Positions 19,243-28,133 of a stretch of 64,000 bases of DNA are shown piece by piece. A model generated the notes under the pieces. It saw nothing but the letters and a program-made list of their open reading frames with translations, did not search any database and was not told the origin of the DNA. Position numbers and translations under genes: made by a program. Source of the stretch: Flavobacteriales bacterium (GTDB taxonomy: Bacteria; Bacteroidota; Bacteroidia; DT-38); contig JABSPR010000020.1 of the NCBI GenBank assembly GCA_013214975.1, positions 1 through 64,000 on the forward strand. The letters run 5' to 3'. How positions within the stretch are numbered: position 1 is the stretch's first letter; every line of letters starts with the position of its first letter.

Positions 19243-21255
19243 ATGATGAGCAAACATCTTATGAAATTTGTAAAACTTATATTTACAGCACTAGTGGTTG
19301 TATTGGTTTCAGTGAATTCATACTCACAAAGAAACTTTTCAAAAGAGGCGGATGAGGCATATAAAGCGTCGTCATATTCAGAAGCAATTGACCTATATAA
19401 AGTTGCATTTTCTAAAGCCAAGAAAAACAGAGTAGAAAAAGCTCGTATTATTTATCAGGTAGCTAATTGCTATCGGATGAAAAACGAGTACAAACAAGCT
19501 GAACTTTGGTTTCAAAAAGCCATTAATGCTAGGCATTTAGATCCTTATGCAAAATTGTATTTGGCTGATGCTAAAAAATACAATGGTAAGTACGAAGAAG
19601 CTCTTGTATGGTATCAGAAATTCGTTAAGAATTTACCCAATAGTCAAGACGGTAAAAATGGTATAGAGTCTTGTCAATTAGCAATGGAATGGATAGATAC
19701 TCCATCAAACTATAATGTGGAAATAAGTAATGCATTTAATACTAAGTTTGATGACTTTTCGCCTGTTTATGCTAAGAAGGATTATAAAGTAGTATACTTT
19801 ACTTCTGCAAGACCAAGTGCTGCAGGGCAAACAACTGATGGTTGGACAGGGCAGAGCTTTACGGATGTCCTTCAAGCCAATCAGGATAGAAAAGGTAAAT
19901 GGGCAGAACCTGTTGTAATTGAAGGTGGAGTTAATTCGCCGTACAATGAGGGAGCAGTTGCATTTAATAAAAGATTTAGCAGCATTTATTTTACAAGATG
20001 TATAATTGATAAAGGAGCAGACATGGGGTGTCAAATTTATACTGCTGATAGAGAGGGTAAAAGTTGGGGAGCATCTTCAGAGATTAAACTTGCACATGAT
20101 TCAATTAGAGTTGGACATCCATCAATGGCGCCAGACGATGTTACCTTATATTTCTCGGGTAATATGCCAGGAACACTTGGAGGGAAGGATATTTGGAAGT
20201 CTGTATATAACCCTAGTTCAAAAACTTGGTCGAAAGCAGAAAACTTAGGACCTACTATTAATACGAAAGGAGACGAAATGTATCCGTATATTAGAAGTAA
20301 TGGAGATTTGTATTTTGCTTCGAATGGACATATTGGAATGGGTGGGTTAGATATCTTTCATTCTAAAGCAAAAGGCGGTGGATTCGGTGAGCCTGAAAAT
20401 ATGCAGTTTCCTATCAATTCATCTACCGATGATTTTGGAATTACGTTTCAAGGACGGAGAGAAGCAGGTATGTTTACATCTAATAGGCCTGGCGGAAGAG
20501 GCAAGGATGATATCTACGAATTTACAGTACCGCCTTTAGTTATTGTATTGGATGGTTATGTAAGAGATATGGAAACAAAAGAGATTATTCCTTACGCAAT
20601 TGTTGAACTTCGAGGTTCTGATGGGTCTATATTAATAGATACAACAGGAGCTGATGCTTATTACAAATTTCCTCTATCAGAAGAAACGAGTTATGATATT
20701 GAAGGTAGAAAGAAAGGTTTCTTATCAGATTTTGCTCACGTAACGTCTGTAGGGGTGACAGTGTCATCAACACTTAAATCGGATAAAGATTTGTCCTTGA
20801 TAAACATTGTAAAGCCAATCAACCTTCCAAACATCGAGTATGCATATGCTAAATGGGCATTACTAGATAAGTCTACAGAAGCATTGTTGGATTTGGTGAA
20901 AACATTAGTTGACCATCCGAATATTACAATTGAGTTAAGAGCACACACAGATTTTAGGGGATCGGCTACTAATAATAAAGTACTATCTCAAAAAAGAGCA
21001 AAAAGCGTTGTTGACTTCTTGAAAGAAAAGGGGATTTCTGCAGACAGATTAACGCCTAAAGGGTATGGCGAAAGCTCGCCTCGTAGAGTTTCTGAGTTCA
21101 TGTCTAAGTCATGTTCCTTTGAAGCTGGTGATCTTTTAACAGAAAAGTTATTAGGGCCAAGAACAATGAAAGGTGATCCTAAATGGGAAGAAGGAATGCA
21201 GTTAAATAGACGAACTGAATTCTTTATCTTAAGAACAGATTACGTTCCTAAATAA
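19243..21255 (+). CDS. PorE-like OmpA-family protein (TPR, PD40 propeller, CRD, OmpA)
   Basis: The 670 residues run: signal peptide (1-29, ending NSYSQ), TPR helices (30-150), a PD40/WD40-like beta-propeller (about 160-430, with repeated YFSGNMPG / YFASNG / MFTSNRPGG units), a carboxypeptidase-regulatory-like fold (about 436-520) and an OmpA-like peptidoglycan-binding domain (about 535-665: ELRAHTDFRGSATNNKVLSQ, KRAKSVVDFL). This is the order of PorE of the type IX secretion system, an anchor between the outer-membrane complex and peptidoglycan, but similar OmpA proteins exist outside T9SS. The OmpA domain has a ~30-residue insert before NRRTEF. Start chosen at the first of three close ATGs. 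Confidence 0.85.
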   Translation: MMSKHLMKFVKLIFTALVVVLVSVNSYSQRNFSKEADEAYKASSYSEAIDLYKVAFSKAKKNRVEKARIIYQVANCYRMKNEYKQAELWFQKAINARHLDPYAKLYLADAKKYNGKYEEALVWYQKFVKNLPNSQDGKNGIESCQLAMEWIDTPSNYNVEISNAFNTKFDDFSPVYAKKDYKVVYFTSARPSAAGQTTDGWTGQSFTDVLQANQDRKGKWAEPVVIEGGVNSPYNEGAVAFNKRFSSIYFTRCIIDKGADMGCQIYTADREGKSWGASSEIKLAHDSIRVGHPSMAPDDVTLYFSGNMPGTLGGKDIWKSVYNPSSKTWSKAENLGPTINTKGDEMYPYIRSNGDLYFASNGHIGMGGLDIFHSKAKGGGFGEPENMQFPINSSTDDFGITFQGRREAGMFTSNRPGGRGKDDIYEFTVPPLVIVLDGYVRDMETKEIIPYAIVELRGSDGSILIDTTGADAYYKFPLSEETSYDIEGRKKGFLSDFAHVTSVGVTVSSTLKSDKDLSLINIVKPINLPNIEYAYAKWALLDKSTEALLDLVKTLVDHPNITIELRAHTDFRGSATNNKVLSQKRAKSVVDFLKEKGISADRLTPKGYGESSPRRVSEFMSKSCSFEAGDLLTEKLLGPRTMKGDPKWEEGMQLNRRTEFFILRTDYVPK

Positions 21256-21306
21256 CTACATTTAGAACTACTTTAAAAAAGTTCAAAACTTAAAATATTT
21301 TTAATG

Positions 21307-21338
21307 AAAGCATCTCGTGTAATCGAGGTGCTTTTTTT
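21307..21338 (+). terminator. Terminator after the PorE-like gene
   Basis: An 11-bp stem (AAAGCATCTCG with CGAGGTGCTTT, one T-G pair) with loop TGTAAT and seven T. The last T is also the first base of the next gene's -7 box. Confidence 0.85.
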
Positions 21339-21345
21339 ATTTTTG
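21338..21345 (+). promoter_or_regulatory. -7 promoter box of purM, at the start codon
   Basis: TATTTTTG fits TAnnTTTG and ends 4 nt before the ATG at 21350. Transcription would start at about the A of the start codon, giving a leaderless message. Confidence 0.5.
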
Positions 21346-21349
21346 CAAC

Positions 21350-22519
21350 ATGTCGGAAAAGTTGAAATATGAATTACGAGGAGTGTCTGCCTCAAAAGAA
21401 GATGTACATAACGCAATAGCAAATATTGATAAAGGTTTGTACCCAAGAGCATTTTGTAAAGTTATTCCCGACATCTTAGGTGGAGACGACGACTATTGTA
21501 ATATAATGCATGCCGATGGTGCTGGAACCAAATCGTCTTTAGCATACGTTTACTGGAAGGAGACAGGCGATATAAGCGTTTGGAAGGGAATTGCACAAGA
21601 TGCAATTGTAATGAACATAGACGACTTGCTTTGTGTTGGTGCTACTCAGAAAATATTGCTTTCGTCAACCATTGGTAGAAATAAAAATCTGATTCCGGGT
21701 GAAGTTATAGCGGCTATCATTAATGGTACAGAAGAGATTTTAGCAGAACTTAGAGAACAAGGAATAGATATTCATTCTACGGGTGGCGAAACAGCTGATT
21801 TAGGCGACTTGGTTAGAACTATTATTGTGGACTCTACTGTAACCTGTAGAATGAAGCGATCGGAAGTGATAACCAACGAGAAAATTGGAGCAGGAGATGT
21901 GATAGTTGGCTTGTCTTCATCAGGGCAATCTACTTACGAAAAGATTTATAATGGCGGAATGGGAAGTAATGGATTAACATCTGCCCGTCATGATGTTTTT
22001 AATAAGGCATTGGCCGAAAAGTATCCTGAAAGTTTCGATCCTCAAGTACCTAGCGATTTAGTTTATTCTGGTGGGATTTCTTTGGAAGATAAAGTTGATT
22101 TGACACCTTTAAATGCGGGTCAATTGGTGCTTTCTGCAACTAGAACCTATGCTCCGGTAATTCGTAAAATGCTTGATGAACATAGAGGAGATATAAGTGG
22201 AATGGTACATTGTAGTGGAGGAGCGCAAACCAAGATTCTTCACTTTATTGATAACCTGCACATAATTAAAGACAATATGTTTGATGTGCCACCATTATTT
22301 AAAATGATTCAGGAGCAATCTGGCACGCCATGGCAAGAGATGTACAAGGTTTTTAATATGGGGCACAGAATGGAAATTTACATTGGGCAGGAGCATGCAC
22401 AAAGTATAATCGACATTTGTAAGAGTTTTGAAATCGATGCGCAAGTAATTGGTAGGGTTGAAAGTCATAATGCGAAAAAGGTAACCATCAAATCCGAATT
22501 GGGTACATTTGAATATTAA
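21350..22519 (+). CDS. purM: AIR synthase / phosphoribosylformylglycinamidine cyclo-ligase family
   Basis: The fifth step of purine synthesis, closing the imidazole ring with ATP. The N-terminal half has [14 protein letters not shown] and [13 protein letters not shown] (the DG-GTK phosphate site), then [18 protein letters not shown], and [17 protein letters not shown]. The C-terminal half has [20 protein letters not shown] and [13 protein letters not shown]. At 389 residues it is ~45 longer than E. coli PurM, but the same long form is widespread in Bacteroidetes. It opens a block with prfA and pyrF at 14 and 7 bp spacing. Whether this form is the true PurM or a related paralogue cannot be shown here. 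Confidence 0.85.
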   Translation: MSEKLKYELRGVSASKEDVHNAIANIDKGLYPRAFCKVIPDILGGDDDYCNIMHADGAGTKSSLAYVYWKETGDISVWKGIAQDAIVMNIDDLLCVGATQKILLSSTIGRNKNLIPGEVIAAIINGTEEILAELREQGIDIHSTGGETADLGDLVRTIIVDSTVTCRMKRSEVITNEKIGAGDVIVGLSSSGQSTYEKIYNGGMGSNGLTSARHDVFNKALAEKYPESFDPQVPSDLVYSGGISLEDKVDLTPLNAGQLVLSATRTYAPVIRKMLDEHRGDISGMVHCSGGAQTKILHFIDNLHIIKDNMFDVPPLFKMIQEQSGTPWQEMYKVFNMGHRMEIYIGQEHAQSIIDICKSFEIDAQVIGRVESHNAKKVTIKSELGTFEY

Positions 22520-22533
22520 TTCTAAGAGATATA

Positions 22534-23607
22534 ATGTTAGATAAGCTAAGAACATTAAATGCAAAGTGGGGCGAATTGGAATTGCAAATTTCCGATCCAG
22601 AGATAATAACGGATCAAAAACGCTATGCGCAACTTAATAAAGAATATAAAGATCTTAACTGGGTAGGAGATGCTTTTAAGGAGTACGAAGACCTGTTGAG
22701 TAACATTGAAATGGCCAAAGATATTCTTAGCAATGAGAAGGATCCTGATTTTAAGGAAATGGCTAAGGAAGAACTAGAAGAGTACAAGGGTGCTTTTGAA
22801 AAGTTAGATGAAAAAATAAAACTCTTAATTATTCCCAAAGATCCTGCCGATGATAAAAATGCTTTGGTAGAAATTAGAGCTGGTACGGGTGGAGACGAAG
22901 CTAGTATTTTTGCTGGAGATTTATACCGAATGTATTCCAAATATTGTGATTCGAGAGGTTGGAAAATGGAATTGGTAGATACTTCTCATGGTACATCTGG
23001 AGGATATAAAGAGATTGTATTTAATGTTATAGGTGTGGATGTTTACGGGCAGATGAAATATGAATCAGGAGTTCATCGAGTTCAACGGGTACCACAAACA
23101 GAAACCCAAGGTAGGGTACATACTTCTGCTGCGTCTGTAGTTGTTTTACCGGAAGCAGATGAGTTTGACATCGACCTTAAACCTAACGATATTAGAAAGG
23201 ACACCTACTGTTCATCTGGACCAGGTGGGCAATCTGTAAATACTACTTATTCGGCAATCAGACTTACTCACATTCCAACCGGAATTGTAGCACAATGCCA
23301 AGATCAAAAATCTCAATTGAAGAACTTTGATAAAGCGATGAAAGTGCTGAGAAGTAGAATCTACGAATTGGAGTACAATAAGTATATGGAAGAAATTAGC
23401 GGAAAAAGAAAAACGATGGTTTCTACTGGCGACCGTTCGGCTAAAATTAGGACATATAATTATGCCCAAGGCCGAGTAACAGATCATCGAATTGGTTTCT
23501 CTATGCATAACCTCCCAAACTTTATGAATGGAGATATCCAGGAGTTTATTGATGAATTACAATTAGCAGAGAACACCGAGAAGTTAAAAGAAAGCTCAGG
23601 AGAATAA
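22534..23607 (+). CDS. prfA: Peptide chain release factor 1
   Basis: Ends translation at UAA and UAG. The catalytic GGQ is at residues 231-233 in [19 protein letters not shown]. The stop-codon-reading tripeptide reads PQT in [20 protein letters not shown], the P-x-T of RF1 rather than the SPF of RF2, and no programmed frameshift is present. At 357 residues it is full length. Its position between purM and pyrF is a close-packed operon. Confidence 0.96.
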   Translation: MLDKLRTLNAKWGELELQISDPEIITDQKRYAQLNKEYKDLNWVGDAFKEYEDLLSNIEMAKDILSNEKDPDFKEMAKEELEEYKGAFEKLDEKIKLLIIPKDPADDKNALVEIRAGTGGDEASIFAGDLYRMYSKYCDSRGWKMELVDTSHGTSGGYKEIVFNVIGVDVYGQMKYESGVHRVQRVPQTETQGRVHTSAASVVVLPEADEFDIDLKPNDIRKDTYCSSGPGGQSVNTTYSAIRLTHIPTGIVAQCQDQKSQLKNFDKAMKVLRSRIYELEYNKYMEEISGKRKTMVSTGDRSAKIRTYNYAQGRVTDHRIGFSMHNLPNFMNGDIQEFIDELQLAENTEKLKESSGE

Positions 23608-23614
23608 TAACGAT

Positions 23615-24442
23615 ATGAAACTAGACAGAGATACCCTTTTTCAGAGAATCAAGGAAAAGAAATCATTCCTATGTATTGGTCTTGATAGTGACTATGATAA
23701 AATTCCTGCGCACCTGCATAAATACGAAGATCCAATCTACGAATTCAATAAAAGCATCATTGATGCAACCAAAGATTTTTGTGTTGCCTACAAGCCTAAT
23801 TTGGCCTTTTATGAGAGCACAGGTGCAGCAGGGTGGAAGAGCCTTGAGAAGACCATGGCTTACATTCCTAAAGATATATTTACAATAGCCGATGCCAAAA
23901 GAGGTGATATTGGAAACACTTCCAATAAATATGCAAAGGCATTTTTTAAAAGATTAAGTTTCGACTCAGTTACCGTCAATCCTTATATGGGAGAGGATGC
24001 AATTAGTCCTTATTTAAAATATGACAATAAATGGGTGGTTATTTTAGCACTTACCTCTAATAATAGCGCGAAGGATTTTCAAACGATTGCTGTGGAAGGA
24101 GGAAAACAGTTGTATGAACGTGTTCTTGAGATTTCCCAAAAATGGGGACACTTAGATAATACCATGTACGTTGTTGGAGCAACCAAAGCAAGCGAATTAG
24201 AAAATATTCGAAAAATTGTACCTGATCACTTTTTATTAGTACCAGGAGTTGGCTCACAAGGCGGCGACTTACAGGAAGTTTCAAAGTATGGTTTAAACGA
24301 CAAATGTGGATTATTGGTAAACATGTCGAGGGGAGTTATCTTCGCTGGACAAGGAATGGAATTTGCAATAAAAGCAAAAGAAAAAGCACAAGAAGTTCAA
24401 AAAGAAATGGAGGCCATACTTACTGAACGTGGTCTAATATAA
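23615..24442 (+). CDS. pyrF: Orotidine 5'-phosphate decarboxylase
   Basis: The last step of UMP synthesis. The 275-residue protein is the longer type-2 form: [13 protein letters not shown] near 19-31, [13 protein letters not shown] near 56-68, and the catalytic D-K-R-x-D in [10 protein letters not shown] (Asp93, Lys95, Asp98), with [15 protein letters not shown] supplying the other active-site loop and a C-terminal [12 protein letters not shown] phosphate-binding loop. It follows prfA by 7 bp. Confidence 0.95.
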   Translation: MKLDRDTLFQRIKEKKSFLCIGLDSDYDKIPAHLHKYEDPIYEFNKSIIDATKDFCVAYKPNLAFYESTGAAGWKSLEKTMAYIPKDIFTIADAKRGDIGNTSNKYAKAFFKRLSFDSVTVNPYMGEDAISPYLKYDNKWVVILALTSNNSAKDFQTIAVEGGKQLYERVLEISQKWGHLDNTMYVVGATKASELENIRKIVPDHFLLVPGVGSQGGDLQEVSKYGLNDKCGLLVNMSRGVIFAGQGMEFAIKAKEKAQEVQKEMEAILTERGLI

Positions 24443-24465
24443 GCGCATAATACTCACCTTTCATG

Positions 24466-24475
24466 TCTCATCTCA
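24466..24475 (+). repeat. TCTCATCTCA directly before the DUF2851 start codon
   Basis: One of three exact copies in the window (also 29709 and 29739). It abuts the ATG at 24476, in a place where a ribosome binding site would be. Confidence 0.4.
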
Positions 24476-25762
24476 ATGCACGAAGAATTCATTTATTATC
24501 TATGGAAAAATCATTTCATAGATCGAAACTCACTAAAAACAAGTCAAAAGGAAGAAGTAATAATAATGTCTCCCGGAATAAGAAATGATGACGCCGGACC
24601 CGATTTTTCCCATGCTAAAATTAAAATTGGCGGAACTGTTTGGGCAGGAAACATAGAGATTCATGTAAAAGCTTCAGATTGGCGGGCTCACAAACATCAT
24701 TTAAACGAGGCTTACGATAATGTAATTCTACATGTGGTTTACGATGCAGATAAAAAGATATTGCGAAGCAACGGAGGTGAAATTCCTACAATTGAAATCA
24801 AGAATAAATTCGATGAAAATTTATTCAAAAGCTTTCAAGCGCTAGAAAAAAGTAAAAAATGGATTCCTTGCCAAGACTTTGTTGCAAAGGTAAATCCGTT
24901 TATTGTAAACAATTGGCTCGAAAGGATGTTGGTTCATAGAATGGAGGATAAATCAAATTTGATTTTAGCCGACTTAGAACGAACAAAGAATAATTGGGAA
25001 GAAGTATTTTATGTACACTTGGCCAAAAACTTCGGATTTAAAGTAAACGCTTTGCCGTTTGAGCTTTTGGCTAAATCGGTTCCTCATAAATTTATTAGAG
25101 CCAACAGAAAAGAGACGTTTTTAATAGAAGCATGTTTATTTGGGCAGTCGGGATTTTTGGATGACTTTTTTACAGATGCATATCCAAACGATTTGATTAA
25201 GGAATACAGTCATTTGCAAAAGAAATACGATTTGCTTCCTCTTCAAAAATACTTGTGGAAATTTTCTCGGATGCGCCCAAATAATTTCCCCACAATAAGA
25301 ATCTCTCAATTTGCTAATTTAATGTCGAAAGAAAAGGATCTTTTTAACACATTAATTTCGGAAGCCAGTGTTAAGAAAATCAGAAAAATATTTGACATAG
25401 AAGCATCTGCTTATTGGAGTGGGCATTTCACATTTGATAAAAAAGTGAAATGCGACAAGCCTAAAAGAATAGGCGAAAAATCAATCGATAATTTAATTAT
25501 CAATACCATCGCCCCATTTTTATTTGTGTACGGCATAAAAAAAGGAAATGATGAGTTTAAGGAAAGAGCGTTAGACCTCCTTCAGAACGTGGATGTAGAA
25601 AAAAATTCGATTGTAGATAAAATGAAAGGACTGGGTATGAGAGCGGAATCTGCATTCGATAGTCAGGCCCTGCTTCAACTTAAGAAAGCGTATTGCAGTG
25701 AGAAAAAATGCTTAGATTGCGCTATAGGCAATCAAATAATAAATCACATGGATCATGATTGA
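24476..25762 (+). CDS. DUF2851 family protein
   Basis: A conserved cytosolic Bacteroidetes protein of unknown function, 428 residues. The N-terminus has the family pattern: MHEEFIYYLWKN, then a SPGIRNDDAGPDFSHAKIKI stretch and GNIEIHVKASDWRAHKHHLN, with DAGPDF and NIEIH-SDW resembling nuclease-like metal sites (my impression only). The C-terminus ends with KKAYCSEKKCLDCAIGNQII, in which three cysteines may bind a metal. It overlaps the PspC gene by 8 bp and is part of the purM-prfA-pyrF block. Confidence 0.85.
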   Translation: MHEEFIYYLWKNHFIDRNSLKTSQKEEVIIMSPGIRNDDAGPDFSHAKIKIGGTVWAGNIEIHVKASDWRAHKHHLNEAYDNVILHVVYDADKKILRSNGGEIPTIEIKNKFDENLFKSFQALEKSKKWIPCQDFVAKVNPFIVNNWLERMLVHRMEDKSNLILADLERTKNNWEEVFYVHLAKNFGFKVNALPFELLAKSVPHKFIRANRKETFLIEACLFGQSGFLDDFFTDAYPNDLIKEYSHLQKKYDLLPLQKYLWKFSRMRPNNFPTIRISQFANLMSKEKDLFNTLISEASVKKIRKIFDIEASAYWSGHFTFDKKVKCDKPKRIGEKSIDNLIINTIAPFLFVYGIKKGNDEFKERALDLLQNVDVEKNSIVDKMKGLGMRAESAFDSQALLQLKKAYCSEKKCLDCAIGNQIINHMDHD

Positions 25763-25976
25763 TAAGATTCAAGATATTTTTGAAAAAAGGGCGTTTGGAG
25801 TTTGTTCATGGATTGGTGACAGGCTTGGAATTGATTCGTCTAAAATTCGATTGTATTTTATCTACCTTTCATTTGTAACTTTGGGGTCTCCGTTAATTAT
25901 ATATCTCGTTTTCGCCTTTTTGTTAGATCATAAAAGTTTCTTTGGCAGAAGACGCAGAACATTTTGGGATCTATAA
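25755..25976 (+). CDS. PspC-domain mini-protein
   Basis: A 73-residue protein consisting of one PspC domain: KRAFGVCSWIGDRLGIDSSK, IRLYFIYLSFVTLGSP, then a second hydrophobic part LIIYLVFAFLL. PspC proteins are small inner-membrane proteins first known from the phage-shock membrane-stress response. It overlaps DUF2851 (ATGATTGA) and lies 9 bp before the K+ channel gene; a shorter PspC protein follows that channel. Confidence 0.85.
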   Translation: MIDKIQDIFEKRAFGVCSWIGDRLGIDSSKIRLYFIYLSFVTLGSPLIIYLVFAFLLDHKSFFGRRRRTFWDL

Positions 25977-25985
25977 GTAAATAGT

Positions 25986-27008
25986 ATGCATTGGAAATAT
26001 TTTGGTAAGTTATACATCGCCCTGCTTCTGCTTCTAAATATCATTGGTGTAGGTTGTATAGGCTATATGCTTATTGAAGAATACACATTTCTTGAGGCCA
26101 TTTACATGACCTTAATAACCGTGTCGAGTGTAGGGTTTAACGAAGTGCATTCACTTAGTGACAACGGAAGAATATTTACAATCTTTCTCATCTTAACCAG
26201 TTTTGGTACATTTGCCTTTGCTATTTCGTCTATTACACGATACATGCTTGATGGCGAGTTTAGAAAATATTTCGCCCAAAATAAATCGAAGAAAAAAATG
26301 TCAAAACTTAATAACCATGTTATAGTATGCGGATTTGGTCGAAATGGCGGTCGTGCAATTCAAAGTTTAATAGTGCACAACCAATCTTTCGTTATTATAG
26401 AAAACGAACCAGAAAAAATTAAACGAGCTCAAGAAGAAGGCCATGAAAATATTATTAAAGGAGATTCTACCCGTGATAGTGTTTTACATGCTGCAAATAT
26501 TCAAAATGCCAAAGCTCTAATAACCACCTTTCCTAAGGATGCAGATAATCTATTTGTTGTATTAACAGCTAGGGAGATAAATCCTCGGTTAAATATAATT
26601 AGTAGTGCAGCCGAGGATAATTCGGTTAGGAAATTGAAAATTGCTGGAGCAGATAACGTTATTATGCCAAGTAAAGTTGGTGGAGCTCATATGGCATCAT
26701 TAGTTCTTACTCCTGATATCGTTCAGTTTTTAGATCATATTTCTTTAGAAGGAGATGCAGAGGTAAATCTGGAAGAAATTTCGTTTAAAGAATTACCGGA
26801 AGACTTTGGATATAAAACATTGGGAGAAATTGAAACGAGGTTTAAAACGGGAACAAGTATAATTGGATTTAAATCGAGTGATGGCGAGTTTATCATCAAT
26901 CCAGGCGCGAGCACCGAATTGCTGCCCAATTCAAAAATGTTTGTACTTGGCAATCCAGATCAAATTAAGCAGTTGAATGACATCTTTGGATTGAAGAAGC
27001 ATGTATGA
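25986..27008 (+). CDS. Two-helix potassium channel with RCK (TrkA-N/TrkA-C) domain
   Basis: The 340 residues have helix 1 (10-30), a pore loop with filter TVSSVGFNE (45-53), helix 2 (62-85), a cytosolic TrkA-N/RCK domain from about 110 (HVIVCGFGRNGGR, the nucleotide-binding Gly-x-Gly) and a TrkA-C domain (about 255-338). This is the MthK/Kch layout, a ligand-gated K+ channel. The filter has VGF rather than VGY and lacks the usual GYGD ending, so strict K+ selectivity is less certain. The 3' end overlaps the next PspC gene by 8 bp. Confidence 0.9.
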   Translation: MHWKYFGKLYIALLLLLNIIGVGCIGYMLIEEYTFLEAIYMTLITVSSVGFNEVHSLSDNGRIFTIFLILTSFGTFAFAISSITRYMLDGEFRKYFAQNKSKKKMSKLNNHVIVCGFGRNGGRAIQSLIVHNQSFVIIENEPEKIKRAQEEGHENIIKGDSTRDSVLHAANIQNAKALITTFPKDADNLFVVLTAREINPRLNIISSAAEDNSVRKLKIAGADNVIMPSKVGGAHMASLVLTPDIVQFLDHISLEGDAEVNLEEISFKELPEDFGYKTLGEIETRFKTGTSIIGFKSSDGEFIINPGASTELLPNSKMFVLGNPDQIKQLNDIFGLKKHV

Positions 27009-27165
27009 CGATAAAATTTTAGGAGTTTGCGTTTGGTTGAGCAGAAAGTTCGACGTGAATGTAGGATATGTCAGAATCGCCTTCTTGGTTGCCGTAATAT
27101 GCGGGTTAGGTGTTCCTGTTCTAATTTACTTTGGGTTGGCTTTCTATAAATCTAAAATTGAATAA
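27001..27165 (+). CDS. Second PspC-domain mini-protein (54 residues)
   Basis: A short gene that is easily missed. ATG 27001 overlaps the channel stop (ATGTATGA). The product begins MYDDKILGVCVWLSRKFDV, then GYVRIAFLVAVICGLG and PVLIYFGLAFYKSKIE. It aligns with the 73-residue PspC protein: GVC-W--R, then -VRI-F, then G-P--IYF-LAF. It ends with TAA 27163-27165, just before the next gene. The overlapping ATG and the PspC pattern support expression; its partner is presumably the channel or the first PspC protein. Confidence 0.8.
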   Translation: MYDDKILGVCVWLSRKFDVNVGYVRIAFLVAVICGLGVPVLIYFGLAFYKSKIE

Positions 27166-27166
27166 C

Positions 27167-28066
27167 TTGAAAGGAAAAATTCTAATAACAGGTTCAAATG
27201 GCCTTTTAGGTCAAAAAATAATAAGTCAACTAAGTGCAGAAGGCGAGTTTGATTTCTTGGCCACCAGTAATGGTGCTAATAGAATGACGTCGATTCAATT
27301 TAATTATAGCCCATTAGACATAACAAATGCAGCCGAAGTAAACAAGGTTATTGAAAGCTATAAGCCAACTGCAGTTATCAATACTGCCGCAATGACAAAT
27401 GTTGATCAGTGCGAAGATGATCGTGAAGGTGCGAAAAAACTAAATGTAATTGCAGTTCAAAACCTTATTGATGCATGCAAAAAGTGGGATTGTCATTTGG
27501 TTCACCTTTCAACCGATTTTGTATTTGATGGTGAAGATGGCCCATATAAGGAGGACGATATTCCTAATCCACTAAGCTATTATGCCCAAACGAAAAATGA
27601 CGCCGACAATCTCGTTAGGGAAAGCGGTTTAAAATGGGCTGTTGTAAGAACAATGTTGGTTTATGGCGTTGTTGAGGATATGAGCAGATCGAACGTGGTT
27701 TTATGGGCTAAAGGCGGTTTAGAAAAAGGCGATGCAATGAATGTGGTTGATGATCAGTTTCGGATGCCAACCCTCTCGGAAGATTTGGCGAAAGCATGTA
27801 TCGAAATTGTAAAGCGCGAATGCACTGGTTATTTTCATATTTCGGGGAAAGACATGATGAGTATTTTAGATTTGGTAAATCGGGTTGGTGCTCATTATAA
27901 TTTGAATACCGAAAATGTATCATGTATAACTTCAGAAAGTCTTAATCAATCGGCAAAAAGGCCGCCTAAAACTGGTTTTATCTTAGATAAAGCACGAAAG
28001 GAATTGGATTACAATCCTGTTTCTTTTGAGGAAGGACTTGACATTGTACTCAATCAACTTAAATAA
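27167..28066 (+). CDS. RmlD-like NAD(P)-dependent sugar-nucleotide reductase
   Basis: An extended short-chain dehydrogenase of the dTDP-4-dehydrorhamnose reductase family. The N-terminal Rossmann motif is GSNGLLGQK, followed by NTAAMTNVDQCEDDREGA, HLSTDFVFDGEDGPYKEDD and the catalytic YYAQTK (Tyr-xxx-Lys). No ATG is available upstream of the nucleotide-binding motif; the best start is TTG 27167 (giving MKGKILITGSNG), one base after the previous stop. TTG 27131 and 27158 are alternatives. No other rhamnose genes are nearby, so the substrate may differ. Confidence 0.85.
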   Translation: MKGKILITGSNGLLGQKIISQLSAEGEFDFLATSNGANRMTSIQFNYSPLDITNAAEVNKVIESYKPTAVINTAAMTNVDQCEDDREGAKKLNVIAVQNLIDACKKWDCHLVHLSTDFVFDGEDGPYKEDDIPNPLSYYAQTKNDADNLVRESGLKWAVVRTMLVYGVVEDMSRSNVVLWAKGGLEKGDAMNVVDDQFRMPTLSEDLAKACIEIVKRECTGYFHISGKDMMSILDLVNRVGAHYNLNTENVSCITSESLNQSAKRPPKTGFILDKARKELDYNPVSFEEGLDIVLNQLK

Positions 28067-28101
28067 GAAACAACTCTCTATATAGTTTCTTGAACAAGTC
28101 A

Positions 28102-28109
28102 TATATTTG
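28102..28109 (+). promoter_or_regulatory. -7 promoter box of the alanine symporter gene
   Basis: TATATTTG, an exact TAnnTTTG, 24 nt before the ATG at 28134. No TTTG partner at 19 bp. Confidence 0.45.
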
Positions 28110-28133
28110 AACATCAAGAAATAACAAGCATTT

